From positions 85,343-149,342 of the forward strand of contig NZ_JAMBNV010000005.1 in assembly GCF_023715245.1 (NCBI RefSeq): a stretch of 64,000 bases of DNA. Reading direction: 5' to 3'. Shown here one piece after another: positions 63,876-64,000 of the stretch (positions are counted from its first letter, which is position 1; each line of letters starts with the position of its first letter). The notes beneath the pieces are model-generated. The model was not told where the DNA came from. It did not search any database and worked only from the letters and a program-made list of their open reading frames with translations. The position numbers and the translations under genes are program-made. The DNA is from Sporosarcina luteola. GTDB lineage: Bacteria; Bacillota; Bacilli; Bacillales_A; Planococcaceae.

Positions 63876-64000
63876 TGGAGACGGCGGGAGTCGAACCCGC
63901 GTCCAAAGGCTCTGCTACTTCAGCGTCTACGCGTGTAGATTGACTACTTGCGATTCGCACTGCATTATGCCGTCAATCAAGGCGTCTTGAGCGCTATCCT
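63876..64000 (-). ncRNA. ssrA: tmRNA (ssrA), 3' part
   Basis: The minus strand carries the tRNA-like 3' half. GGACGCGGGTTCGACTCCCG is the T-arm, then CCGTCTCC is the acceptor strand ending in discriminator A at 63876. CGTAGACGCTGAAGTAGCAG precedes it and matches the end of Bacillales tmRNA. The rest, including the tag reading frame, lies past the right edge. The base after the discriminator is T (ATAAG), so the terminal CCA is not encoded and must be added by the CCA enzyme. tmRNA rescues stalled ribosomes with SmpB. Confidence 0.95.

Overview
The window looks like chromosomal DNA of a low-to-mid GC Gram-positive of the Bacillales, most likely a Planococcaceae member such as Sporosarcina or a relative. 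This rests on strong AGGAGG-type ribosome binding sites, frequent GTG/TTG starts, B. subtilis-like YwqCDE and cydABCD genes, CcpA-type cre sites, a PbuG/AzgA-type purine permease and a Bacillales-type tmRNA. This is inferred from gene content only.

Layout. (1) 1-7332, minus strand: the end of an exopolysaccharide locus (chain-length regulator, tyrosine kinase and phosphatase, CapD-like dehydratase, Wzy-like polymerase, an asparagine-synthetase-like protein that lacks its catalytic cysteine, and the start of a sugar-nucleotide epimerase). (2) 7575-16516, minus: a catabolic operon converging on alpha-ketoglutarate semialdehyde (RidA, M29/NicX-fold protein, TRAP transporter, KdgD, aldehyde dehydrogenase, ornithine-cyclodeaminase-family protein, GntR regulator). 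It has two nearly identical promoters and a cre-like site. (3) 16813-22683: cydABDC, cytochrome bd oxidase and its ABC assembly exporter. (4) 23123-32645: a ZIP transporter; a hypothetical gene; a tandem REP-like repeat; an arginase-family enzyme with a DauR-like regulator and a non-canonical Nramp-family transporter; NUDIX, MFS, purine permease and GNAT genes; and a 20-bp tandem array. (5) 32724-37369: small membrane proteins, EamA and SMR transporters, a second 20-bp-periodic array, a dihydrouridine synthase and a prolyl-4-hydroxylase-like oxygenase.

(6) 37573-40109 is the most unusual part. A membrane HD-GYP protein is followed by an unlisted 22-residue Cys-Trp-Trp-Cys peptide with a near-perfect ribosome binding site. 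Then come a terminator-like hairpin and a fusion of a PqqD-like domain with an M50 membrane metalloprotease. This is the layout of a minimal ribosomal-peptide or peptide-signal system. (7) 40117-49793: a three-domain RidA fusion with a long, apparently structured leader; SstT; two small exported proteins; an M14 carboxypeptidase with SLH-like repeats; and a copper group (CopD, CopC, a decayed CDF transporter, a Cys-rich four-helix protein).

(8) 50010-57363: two near-identical class A PBP genes, one frameshifted, flank a threonine aldolase and a polysaccharide deacetylase, followed by gene debris that includes a fragment of a dihydrouridine synthase. (9) 57364-61602: a visibly AT-rich 1,412-residue STAND-type NTPase, a candidate anti-phage protein. 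(10) 62088-64000: an FMN reductase, a hypothetical gene, a 54-residue basic protein and the 3' part of tmRNA.

No tRNA, rRNA, CRISPR array or intact transposon was seen.
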